Below are positions 53,216 through 63,185 of a stretch of 64,000 bases of DNA, one piece after another. The notes beneath the pieces are model-generated. The model searched no databases and was not told where the DNA came from. It worked only from the letters and a program-made list of their open reading frames with translations. A program made the translations under genes and the position numbers. The DNA is from Ischnura elegans (lineage: Eukaryota; Arthropoda; Insecta; Odonata; Coenagrionidae): positions 496,001-560,000 of the forward strand of contig NW_025791658.1 in assembly GCF_921293095.1 (NCBI RefSeq), written 5' to 3'. How positions within the stretch are numbered: position 1 is the stretch's first letter; every line of letters begins with the position of its first letter.

Positions 53216-53880
53216 CTTCGCTATATTTATTTAGCTTCATCCGCTTCATCTTGCGCCTGATACAAAAAAAAACTGTTGTTTATCTGAAGGTGGTTGACGC
53301 AAGACATTAAACCCGAATGTGTTGGGCTCACCGTGGTGCGTTTACGCATGCAGTACGTTTACGCAGTGCATTTTTTCCAAATAGAGATACTAAAACTGGC
53401 GCGCCTTAAGTCATTTAATGCGAATGCTGCTTCATAGGGGCTTTTCTTGCACGATTTTGAGCATCAGTCAAGCGTCGGTCTGGGGTTGTGTCAACCTGCC
53501 CTCTGAAAGGGCCAAGTGTATGCAACAGACTTGGACCTAAAAACATTTTTTTACAGCTAATAACGCAAATAGCCAACAACTGAATGCGTATAATTTTTAT
53601 TTCATAAACTGCTTTATTAAACCACAATGCCCAAAATTTCTTAAGCTAAAACGTAAGAAAATTTGTTGAAAAAAATCCGCGTAAACGTGCTCCGATTCAC
53701 CCTATGTAGATTCAATAAAGAAAATGTCTTTCTGACAAGCAATTTTGGTACTCATTTACGTAGTTTTATTTAATTTGTATCCTTATTTTATTATAATAAA
53801 TTAAACATGATTAAAAACGATACAGCCGCTCTTGATTTATAAATGGTGTAAGTAAACTGTAAGGTCATTGATTGTTAGGC
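53216..53880. other. Helitron 3' interior, no gene recognised
   Basis: No conserved frame. The stretch leads to the 3' hairpin at 53879-53906. Confidence 0.4.
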
Positions 53881-54489
53881 GGTACGAAGTTCGCCGGGTC
53901 AGCTAGTATCATTATAAAATTGAATTTAGCCTTCTAGCTTTTTTTTTGCAGCGAACAAATGAATTAACTCCTCAGTGTCGATGTCAATTCTGCAGTCCCA
54001 ACAGGAGGCTCATAAGTCACTCACCTCTCTACTAATTCACAGCACTATTATTTCACACACTGCACTACAACTACACACACTGCACCTACAAATTCGCTTA
54101 TATAATTATTGACTTGAGTGGCATTAGACTACTAGATGTCCCTGCGCCGCTATGTAATATCGTCGTATGAGCACCAAGCGAGCATAAAATATTTAATTTT
54201 TTCATTTCGGGGGGGGGGGGGGGGGGGAGAGGGTTCAATCCCCCTCGATTCCCCCCCTGGCTACGGCCTTGTGGAGTGGCATCGCATGGCCATGTCTCAC
54301 AATATCACAAATCGTAATCAATGCCTTTCGTTTTCTTTGATGAAGAAAAACCTATTGTGCGTGAATTTTTGGGGAAATTTTTATCAAACCTGGAATTTCA
54401 AAATCTTTTATTTCAAATTCATCTCATGAAATATTTCGCCAGTTTATCGCCCTTTTTAAACAGAGGTTTCATTTTGGTAATATTCCATC

Positions 54490-57245
54490 CGCCTCCACCA
54501 TATAAAACTCACCATTTTGAACCATGTATCGTTAAATTACGCAATTTATTAACCCATTAATCCCCAGCGTTGCGTAAACGCAACATTATAGAATCGTAAT
54601 TATTAGAAAAAATCTTTGCGTCAGGATATTTTTTTCTCTGGTTTTCTGAATTCCTGAAATACCTTTTGTTCTTATTCAGTTATTTTTGGAAAAATTTTCA
54701 TTAAAATAATAATTTTTATGTTACTTCGAAATTTGCCTATTTTGAAGAGTTGAAGTACTACATATTGTAAATCATTTTTTACAAAGATTTATTGAGTAAT
54801 CTTACTACAGGTAATGTTTTCTCTTAGTACGAAGTTTCTTTATTCATCATGGTTATTTTTGTCACAAACTTCCGTCTTTACTGGCATAAATATGGTTGTT
54901 GTAAATAATGTTGCATTTACGCAACGATGGGAATTCTCTGGTAGACCAGAGGGCTTTTCTCAAAGCATAACAAAACTCGTCAGTATGGCTTTTTATCGAC
55001 AACTTAGTCTTTTGCAGGCAGTTTAGATGCATTTTTGGCACTCACAGGTTGTGAGTTTACAAAGTAAAGGGTGAATGGTATCTTGAATTCCAACATGGCC
55101 ATCGGTACGAATTTTACATCGAACACCCTGGTACTTCGTGGAGTCAAACTGTTGCGCGCACACGTGGAACCGATACAGGGCAATGTCACTCCCGTGTCGT
55201 TGAGTGGAAGGATTACTTAATAGACGTTAAATTCAGCTTCTGATGCATTCAGTTTCAGAGATGGCAGAATGAGAGGGTGAGAAACGTATTAGTTGAAGCA
55301 GGATTGTGATGGAAGTTGGAGTGTTCCTCTATTCACTCATTGTAATTTTCTCCGTGCAATCCTGAGTTACCTATTTTTTCTTTTATCGCTTAGGTGATGT
55401 AAGGCTAATAATCTAGCTTCAGCTGGATTCGTACCAGTTAGAAAGTCCTCTGAAATGCGTCTTTATCTCTCGTCCAGTAATCCTATCAGTAATACAGCAG
55501 TAGTTTTTGCTCGGTGTTTTGCAAAATGATTTATCCAGCTGTTTCATTCAGATTTAAATGTGAAGAAAATTTCCCGTTATTTCTACGCCTCAGACGTATA
55601 CTTCAGAAGAACCGTCAAGAAGGTACCTGAAGAATATAAATTAACAGGAGAGGTGATAGGGTATAATATTTTCTAAGCTTTGGAACTACAATGGGGATTA
55701 CATCTTCTCAGTATTTCAAATATGGATGATTGCAGTAGGCAATTCAAGGCAAATCACAGTTTACTCAAGTAGTATCTAAAGAAAAATCGTCCAGTTAACG
55801 CGCACGCCCAGGCAAAAAATGCAGAGAACAAACAGGTTCATCTAAATGTGAAAAAATAGAATCTACATCCGTAGTAGTCCCAAATTTCTGCGTGAAAAAA
55901 GTGATAGAAACACTTGTTACTCAGTATGGAGGCCACTCACCAATCTGTCACTTATTTCTCAGTCGAAAATTACTTGATATAATTTTGAGCTACTCAAATA
56001 ACTACGATGAGGAGATAAATAACCATGCATTTACTCAGAGTAAGGCAGATTAAAAAAATATAATTGGAATCCTAATGTTGTCGGGATATCATATATTACC
56101 GCGCACTAAGTTGTACTTGACAAGCTAAGAGGAGATGTCTGTCGCAATTGTGAGGCAATGTATGATGCGGATTCGGTTTGATGAATTACCTAAATAAATA
56201 CCGACAGCTCTCCGATAATTCTCAACTACACAAAGTGATAAATTTTTGAAAGTCGGATCTATTCTCAACAGACTAAACGAAAATTCCATTCAGTTAGGAA
56301 TTTTCCTAACAAATGATTCCATATTTCAGGTGGCACACAGCTAAAATGTTATTGATTGGGAACAATTCAGAGTAGGTAATACATTGTGGTGTCTGGTCTC
56401 TTCTACAGGCTATTTTTATCAATATTTGCCATATGGAGAGGCGGAACTTGAAAGTGATATTTCGTGAAAGGTGTTCACGAAGATTCCCGAGGAAAATCGA
56501 AATATCATCAACGATTACAATCAGGGAATGGGAGGGGTAGATTTACTCGATAATTATGTTGCATGTTACCATATCCAGATTTAGGGCAAAAAACCTCTAT
56601 TCCGAAAAGGGGTTGATAGTCCAAAGGTGATTCCGTGGTGATTTTACGCCAGTCACGGTCAAAGCAAACCATTTGTTAGAATTTTGGTCTGAGATCGTAA
56701 AATTTTACTGAGGCAAGTAATCGTTTCCAATACAATGCTGATGAATATGCTGATTTGGCATAAAAATCGGTGCCCGCTGGCGGGACACATTAGGAAAAAT
56801 GACATACCAAGAGATGCCCGTGAGGGGAGAATTGGGCATTTCATCCGCAAGCATACTTATAACTCCCGGCAAAGATGTCGAGTGTGCAAATCAAAGATAA
56901 GTTATGTTGTGAAAAGTGCTACGTTTAATTCCACGCTGAATATTATTGAACATTACATCAGAAAAGACGATAAAAATAAAATACGCAACCTAAGTTTTAA
57001 AAAGTTATTTTTTGATTTTATTTACCGGGGTTTTCCCAGCGTTGCGTAAACGCAACATTATGTAAATCACATATCATGATGAATATAATATTTTTTTCTG
57101 AAAATTAATCTTAATTAGGCCAAAATAAACCGTAAAATACGAAATAACCAAAGGTAAAAGCCCTATATGCAGTCTGGGGAATAATGGGTTAATATCACAC
57201 CTACCGCTTATCCTGTTGGGTAGTCTACACCACCACCGGGGTGTG
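54490..57245 (+). mobile_element. hAT-like MITE split by a piggyBac
   Basis: 'aaaactcaccattttgaacc' before 54552 and 'cacctaccgcttatcctgtt' after 57192 are adjacent segments of the 16633-16933 element. Joining them at the single TTAA gives 'gcaatttattaatatcacacc', matching 'gcgatttatttatctcgcacc' there. The left border is not clear. Confidence 0.72.
54553..57188 (+). mobile_element. piggyBac element with decayed transposase
   Basis: Flanked by TTAA (54549-54552 and 57189-57192). Ends are cccattaatccccagcg and complement '..ctggggaataatggg'; both carry the subterminal palindrome 'gcgttgcgtaaacgcaac' (about 54567 and 57039). The plus strand keeps a ruined transposase: '..IINDYNQGMGGVDLLDNYV' (near 56500) and 'NSRQRCRVCKSK' (near 56865), the start of the C-terminal Cys-rich finger. 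Many stops and shifts make it inactive. Confidence 0.87.
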
Positions 57246-57486
57246 TGGGGGTATGGAATACCCACCAGGATAAGTGGCAGGTGCGAGATTAATAAATTGC
57301 GGAATTCTAAAGATAAATGGTTCAAAATGGTGAGCTTTACGGCTTTCTGAGGGATATTTTATTAATCCTAACTCTATTCTATTAGTAATATCAATCCAAA
57401 TGAGTAAAATGGATTAAATTTAAATATTTCTCTGAGCTCTGGGGGGGGTTTAACCCTCAAAACCCCCCCTCGCTGCGCCCCTGGAC
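57232..57486 (-). mobile_element. hAT MITE, reverse copy of the 16633 family
   Basis: Reverse complement of 16633-16885: 'gggtatggaatacccaccag', 'ctttctgagggatattttat', 'ctctgagctctgggggg' and the end cgctgcgcccctg. It overlaps the end of the split copy. A further fragment is at 57745-57800. Confidence 0.78.
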
Positions 57487-57803
57487 AAGAGTACACTCTA
57501 TTCTACAGACCGGACGAAAGAGAGTTGTCCGATGACATTTAGAAGGGTCTGAATAGGGGTAGAGGGCAAGGTTGCTAGGTAAGAAAGGGAAACGTCCACA
57601 TCACACGTTAGCGTTACTGACCTCGTAGTGCCATTCCAATGGGAATTACTGTCCAACCGTAGATTGAAAAATAGACTTAAAATATTATGTTCATTCGAGA
57701 GCAGTTTATTTTCCGACGAAGTTAACCATGTCTTTAGAACGCCTCTTGAGTGTGGGGGGGGGTATGGTATACTCACCAGGATAGGCAATAAGTGCGAGAT
57801 TAA

Positions 57804-58340
57804 CCCTTTCGAGACGGCGGAGTTTTCGTCTTAGCACAACTGCTGTACTGAGCCCCAAGAGGCTCTTCTTTCTCGTGGTATGGACCATTTTTGGAGGACA
57901 TTCGTTAAGAAGGGTCTTGCGGAAACTTTTTCGACCCCTCCCCACTGGGACTATGCATTATATAGGACTCCGAGAGTAATTGTGCTCCCTCCTTTCTGGG
58001 TTTACGACCATACCTGCAGCATTGGTTCGCGGTCAACTTATGTATTGCTTATTTGTATTTAGCATATGGATAATTGTTGCTTGCACGTAAATTGCAGACT
58101 TTGAATTGAATTCCTCATTTTTTTCTGAGCATGGTCAATTTTAAAAGAAGTTCTGAGGTCAATATTAATGCATTTAATGCAGCAACAATTTCCATGTTGA
58201 TGTTTAAACAGAACTCAAGATATAAGTTAATATTTATGGTGGAATTTCGTTTAAAAATTGTGAACGCTGCTCAAATGACTAAGCATTCAATTCTTACTTT
58301 ATATTTCTTGAGAAAAGAAGAAATATTTATTTCAAAAACT
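57804..58340 (+). repeat. Interspersed repeat family K, TTAA-type left end
   Basis: Begins ccctttcgagacggcggag directly after TTAA (57800-57803), which lies inside a hAT MITE fragment. The body matches 8400-8900 in reverse and part of 62960-63185. It is probably a piggyBac-type element; the right end is unknown. Confidence 0.62.
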
Positions 58341-58352
58341 GACCCCAATTGG

Positions 58353-58500
58353 AAAATTCTTATAAGTCTTACAGAAATTCTTATAAGAATTCTGTAAGAC
58401 TTATAGGATTCTATAAGTCTTTCAGATTTCTTATAGGATTCTATAAGTCTTACAAAAATTCTTATAAGAACTCTGCATTTCTTAGAATTCTATAAGAATG
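58353..58500. repeat. Cluster of AT-rich palindromes (cttataag core)
   Basis: Repeated 'ttcttataagaa' and 'gattctataagtct' units, including the near-perfect palindrome taagtcttacagaa..ttctgtaagactta around 58364-58403. A similar cluster lies at 59995-60150. No coding. Confidence 0.85.
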
Positions 58501-58689
58501 TTGTGAGGGTTGCATACCTTTCGGATTTTTCTCCAGCAGGCATGTCACCATAACTTATGTTGGCAATTGATAATTATTTAAGCAATTCTACATAAGATAA
58601 TTTTTGGAAATTATGTATAACTCTTTTTTAAGTAATGTTCTGCTAATTTTCTGGTGTTTTCAGCATGGTATTTGACATAAATGGTTCCA

Positions 58690-58960
58690 ATAAGCGGAGG
58701 CTTCTTTAATGTGACTTGCTAGTATATATATCCCTGAGGGCACACGAAAAATTGTAGACTTGTAAGATCTGTCTGTTTCGAGTCTACAGACCGATGGAAG
58801 TTCGATATGGGCCATGAATAAGCACGATGAATACTACGATTGCATATGTGGCAGGATACGGTTCACATGGTTGCTAGGGATTGCTTTTATATGTTAATCA
58901 TTCACTATGTCTTTGTGATAGCAGTTTAATAAAATAAGTCGAGCGCTTCTAACAAAAATA
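58690..58960 (+). repeat. Repeat family L, copy 1
   Basis: Matches 60780-61040 closely, with 'gtctgtttcgagtctacaga' and 'gatggaagttcgatatgggc' then catgaata. It lacks the 46-bp palindrome present in the second copy and lacks the terminal inverted repeats. Confidence 0.85.
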
Positions 58961-59093
58961 AGGCATTGACCTCATTTGGTAAGTCTTACAAAACTGGCAT
59001 TCCTAAAATCATGTTTACTTAAACAGACAGTTTCGTGGAATTTTAAACTTTTCATCATTAATTTAGATAGATCGATATGTATATTTTTTTCAG

Positions 59094-59200
59094 ATTGTGG
59101 CATATCTAGTATAAGAGGAAGTTTTAATGAAAACAGTGTTTCAATGGACAAAGTGAGTGATTTAGACCTCTCTGAAGAGAATGAGATTGAATTTGTATGA
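59094..59200 (+). other. Candidate terminal exon of an unknown gene
   Basis: A strong acceptor-like site (gtatatttttttcag) is followed by an open stretch ending at TGA 59198-59200. It encodes CGISSIRGSFNENSVSMDK, then VSDLDLSEENEIEFV. The acidic C-terminus looks protein-like and the surroundings are AT-rich. No upstream exon or homologue was recognised, so it may be chance. Confidence 0.25.
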
Positions 59201-59994
59201 GTAAACCTAAATAACATCTGCACAATTATTATTTTATGGAAAATACATCAACTATTATTCTCAATCAGTGTTTCTGTGATTCCTTTTATTTTCCCTAAAT
59301 CTTGCACTTATTGTTAGCCATATTCCACATATCCTTTTCTCCAAAATGGCATCAAATTCCATTTTGCTTTGTTTATTTCTTTCATTATCTATCCAAATCT
59401 GCATGTAGAGGTCTCATTCTCTCTGGTTTCTTAAATAAACATTGCACATATGCATTTGATTTATCAAATTATACTTTTCCTTCCCATATAATTTCTTGAA
59501 GTACCTATCCGCAGTCGTTAACTTGAATTTTATTTCATTCGCTTCTTCAATTTTCCAGGTTAAATCGTATTCCATATTGCAATTCCTGTATCTTTCATTG
59601 CGTAGTGATTGCCAAAGTCGTATTCAATTATCAGTCCATCATTCTAGGCTATCGTTGGTTTCATTGATTTTAGTTTCTTTTAGCATGTGAGGATGTTAAC
59701 CCTATAGAGAACCCATGCCCTGAAAGACATCTACGGTATCTTGCCTTGTCTGGCCATCCAGGTGAACTTTACAGAGCTTGAGTGTCCTTTTTGATGCACA
59801 CTAATGATAGACATCTACATTTGATTCATGGGAAATCATTAGGTTTGCTGTACATATACCAGATATAGGCATATACATTTGGATTGAATTAGGTATAATG
59901 CTAACTTTGTACTCTCAGTAGGGCTGTAAATCTTATGTAGCTTTTTATAGAAGTTTGCGCAAGTGTTTTAAGCATGTTGATATGATATTTATAA
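59201..59994. other. Intergenic stretch, nothing recognised
   Basis: AT-rich, with short pyrimidine-rich frames only. No repeat boundaries were identified. Confidence 0.4.
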
Positions 59995-60150
59995 TAAATA
60001 TTTCCATCAGAAAATTTCTTATAAATAACATTTTGTTACTGATAGTCATAAGAAATTTTCTTATAAGAAAAATTCTTATAAGAAATTTTCTTATTAGAAA
60101 TATGCCCAATTTCTGATAAGAAATTTTCATATAAGAATTTTCCAATAGAT
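59995..60150. repeat. Second cluster of ttcttataagaa palindromes
   Basis: At least five units of 'aaattttcttataagaaa' type follow each other with short variations. On the minus strand they give a spurious repetitive Ile/Arg/Lys/Phe/Leu peptide. The core is the same as at 58353-58500, 1.5 kb away. Confidence 0.85.
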
Positions 60151-60717
60151 ATAGGCAAATCTCTTTGTAGTTAACCTCTTTATCTCATAAAACCTCCACT
60201 TATCATACCAATGAGATACCCCCGAGACAGCCTAACTGCCCCCACAAATCGTACCGAGACAACTAGTGACCATTAATGCAGCCGCGATTACGTACCTGGA
60301 ATGACATTTTCGACAATAAATGTTTCACTCTTTTTTTTCTTTTACACCTTTAATATGCTGTAATTTTCACGTTAATCATTAATTATGGCCATTTCATTCC
60401 ATATGAGAGCATATCTAACAGTAAATGAGAGAAAAAGGCATCTAACTATCCTAATCATGTTAAGTGACTGTTGAATTAATAGAGATCACATAGTTTCATG
60501 GTAAAAAATCATGTGATAGCGCTCGCTTTGTGTTATAATTTAATAGATATATGTTCATTAATGCATGCATGTATATTTAAACGCATAAATACATATAATG
60601 GTTTAAAAGAGAGTAGAGCCTTTCATTTCCGAAGGATGTGAAAAAATGGTGCCTATCATTAAAACCTCTCTATAGTGAACCTCTATATACATCAAAGTGC
60701 CCAAATTTTGATCCCCT

Positions 60718-61090
60718 TCCCTACTGGAAATTTACAATTCTGTTCAATTGAAAAGTGACAAATCTCAATTGAATCAATTAGTATATATATTGCTGAGGGC
60801 ACATGAAAAATTGTAGACTTAAAAGATCTGTCTGTTTCGAGTCTACAGATTACTTGACCGATGGAAGTTCGATATGGGCCATGAATAACCACGATGTATA
60901 CTACGATTGCATACGTTGCAGGATACTGTTCACATGGTTCCCTAGCAACCTAACAACCAAAACTTGTTTGGTTGTTAGGTTGCTAGGGATTGCTTTTATA
61001 TGTTAATCATTCACTATAACTTTGTGATAGCAGTTTAATATAATTTGTCACTTTTCAATTGAACAGAATTGAATATTTCCAATAGGGTCC
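60718..61090. mobile_element. Repeat family L, copy 2, with terminal inverted repeats
   Basis: Inverted ends 'acaattctgttcaattgaaa' (about 60731) and 'ttttcaattgaacagaattg' (about 61051) extend to about 40 bp. The interior matches 58690-58960, plus the palindrome at 60943-60990. It sits within a Tigger-like element whose flanks (60610-60715 and 61085-61120, ending gaggttttacggta) match 6928-7049. Confidence 0.78.
60943..60990. repeat. Perfect short palindrome inside family L
   Basis: ccctagcaacctaacaacca and its complement tggttgttaggttgctaggg surround aaacttgt. Copy 1 has only the last nine bases of one arm at this point, so the palindrome was either gained here or lost there. Confidence 0.85.
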
Positions 61091-61396
61091 ACAACAATGT
61101 AAAGAGGTTTTACGGTATTTAAAAATGCATGGCTTGCAGGAGGTTACTTTTGATAATTCTGCAATGAGACTTATGGCTCTCTCTTTGATTTTGATTTGTC
61201 TGAGCAGTGGCGGGAGATGCCCCAAAAGATGATGCCATATTTGATTTGGGAGTAAAGAGTGGGCATAATATGCATAACGAAAGTAATTCAACTGTGAATA
61301 CTTCCTTTCAAAGGAAAATCGGGAACAGGGTGGTTTCATATTATTTTTTTCTAATTAAAATATAAAGATGCACTGTATTCACTGTAGGAATATTAA

Positions 61397-61992
61397 CCCT
61401 CAACCGGTGACGTGCGGTCTAAGAGACCGCTGCGTTTCTAAAATTATGAATATTTTAAACATTGCTTCTTCAAAATACCTATAATCCTCGTGAGCGTTAC
61501 CATTTTGTATAATAAGGACATAGCACTCTTAAAATTTAACTTTCTTATTATTTATTTCCGAAAAGTTGCAGCTGAATTTTAGAGGCGGTCTATGAGACCT
61601 CACGTCACTAAATTGGACAAACCAATAAACGTAATGCTGGCGGAAATAATAAAAAAATGTAAAAAACAATTCCTAGTGTTTTTTCAAGAATAATAATAAT
61701 TTTCAAGGATGCATTTTAAGTTTCATAACGTGAATAATTAAGTATTTAATTACGAAAAGTACGATGAGAATAACAACTCGAGTTTTTTTAATATCAGTTT
61801 TTTTATCCTGTTTCAAATAACAATTTTTACTGAAAAAATTGGTTCGTATTGGGAATGCGTAATATTAAATATAAGTTTAATAATTGCGGAGAAGTCAAAG
61901 AAACATTAAACTTAGCATTAAAAATGACTTTGCAACGCTTTATGAATTTTTGATTTATTGCGGTCTCCCAGACCGCACGTCACTGGTGGTGT
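61397..61992. mobile_element. piggyBac-type MITE
   Basis: TTAA (61393-61396) precedes ccctcaaccggtgacgtgcg. The right end is the complement, '..gcacgtcactggtggtg' then taac (TTAA worn). Subterminal 'gcggtctaagagaccgc' palindromes recur at both ends and at about 61585. The interior is AT-rich without a transposase. Confidence 0.8.
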
Positions 61993-62061
61993 AACGAGAA
62001 TTGCACGTCATTGTTTATGGGATGATTAAGAAAACAAGCATCAATACAATTGCCTGAATCG

Positions 62062-62646
62062 AAAGATTGTAACTCCTGGAGTACGTATTTCACGCTTTTA
62101 GATTTTTAAATGATGATATCTATTTTTCGCGATCAAATGAAAAGCGAAAATTTTTAACCACGTAAAAACACAACAGCTAATTATGAATGCTAGGAAAAGC
62201 CTGTGTGATATCATTCTGGTTCCGGCTGCCACTGTGTGAGGCCACCTTGGTGCGAGGATATGAGCACCGCTTAGATGCAGGATGCTAGCAGGTAGCAGAG
62301 TACCCTGCCAGCAGGTAGTGCTTGGCTTAAATAAAGGATTATTTATATGCTATCAAATGAAAGCAACTTTCCGAACTTAGGCAATTTTAATGGGTGATTA
62401 TTAAGAGATGTTTCCCTGAGCTCTGTGCCTCATGCATGCGTTGGTAATTTAAACGATGTAAAACTGCTATCTACTCTTATAGAAACTAGGTCCCTGTAAC
62501 CATTAAAAATTGTTAAAATTGACCATTGCCATTCGTCTAAACTGGGATTTAAAAAACCAGATAATTTGTATATTATGAATACACTAATGGTGGGTAACGA
62601 ATTGCAATCAATGCCTTTCGTTTTCTTTGATGAAGGAAACTACCCT
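62062..62646 (-). mobile_element. Family-A element, reverse, nearly full-length
   Basis: Runs from 'actcctggagtacgtatttc' to ggaaactaccct (62635-62646). Small internal deletion around 62495 ('ccctgtaaccattaaaaatt'). The distal right terminal repeat is missing. It is less similar to the complete copy than 47335-48312. Confidence 0.8.
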
Positions 62647-62959
62647 ATTGAAAATAACCCCAATAAAATTTTTATACAACTTTTGTTTTTTAATCATATC
62701 CTCAGTTTTTATTTTTGAAAAATACATTTCCCTGATTTCAAATATTTCTGCTATTACATTCTACCATTCTGATCTTTTTCAACATTTTTGGACCAAAAAC
62801 TAAAATTTTACATAAGTTTTAAATTTTCAAAATAAAATTAACATTTTTATGAAACAATAGACCCCTACATCTAAATATATAATCCTAATTTTTTTCTGGT
62901 TTTTCCAAACGGTGGAAAATGGTCAAAAACACGAACGACTGTCTTGTGCCATTTGCATC
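62647..62959. other. Intergenic stretch, nothing recognised
   Basis: AT-rich with T and A tracts. No frame or repeat end was identified. Confidence 0.4.
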
Positions 62960-63185
62960 TATGTATTCCACAAGGATATATATTTGATTGTTCAATTCAA
63001 TTCAATTTGAAGTCTGCAATTTATGTTAAAGCAAAAATTATCCATATAGCTAATTCATATAAACAAAGCATAACTGACTGTTAACTAATGCCGCTGGTAG
63101 GGTCATAAACCCCGAAAGGAGGGAGCACAACTACCCTCGGAGTAAGAGTCCGAGGTAATGCCAAGTCCCTGCTAGGAAGGGTAGA
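62960..63185 (-). repeat. Interspersed repeat family K, partial
   Basis: Shares 'aattatccatatagctaatt' and 'taccctcggagtaagagtcc' style blocks with 8690-8860. It is more diverged and truncated at both ends. Confidence 0.55.

Larger units (their letters stand above)
50567..53906 (+). mobile_element. Non-autonomous Helitron, third level of the nest
   Basis: The 5' end TCTATATA follows an A. The 3' end is a GGCGG..TTCGCC hairpin followed by '..gggtcagCTAG' and then T, the Helitron TC...CTRR layout with A-T insertion. The subterminal 'actcgagaacggctgcaccg' block (51944) is common in arthropod Helitrons. No Rep/Hel frame. Two further elements sit inside it. Confidence 0.8.
50458..54271. mobile_element. 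hAT element, second level of the nest
   Basis: Left end caaggccatagccag; right end ctggctacggccttg, inverted with one mismatch. The exact 8-bp duplication tggagtgg lies at 50450-50457 and 54272-54279. Its own sequence is only about 470 bp (50458-50566 plus 53907-54271), including a G homopolymer near 54210. The rest is the Helitron. Confidence 0.92.
50283..54349 (-). mobile_element. Family-A element, outermost shell of a nest
   Basis: Reverse-orientation family-A sequence runs from 50283 ('cctatcaaatgaagg') to 50457 and resumes at 54272 to about 54349 ('..aatgcctttcgttttctttg'). The break is the hAT insertion with its 8-bp duplication. The distal part has an internal deletion relative to the complete copy, and the right-hand portion of the family is missing. 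Confidence 0.82.

Noticed and set aside
58353..60150. CRISPR array or satellite DNA
   Set aside because: Units are adjacent palindromes without unique spacers, and no cas genes are present; the host is eukaryotic.
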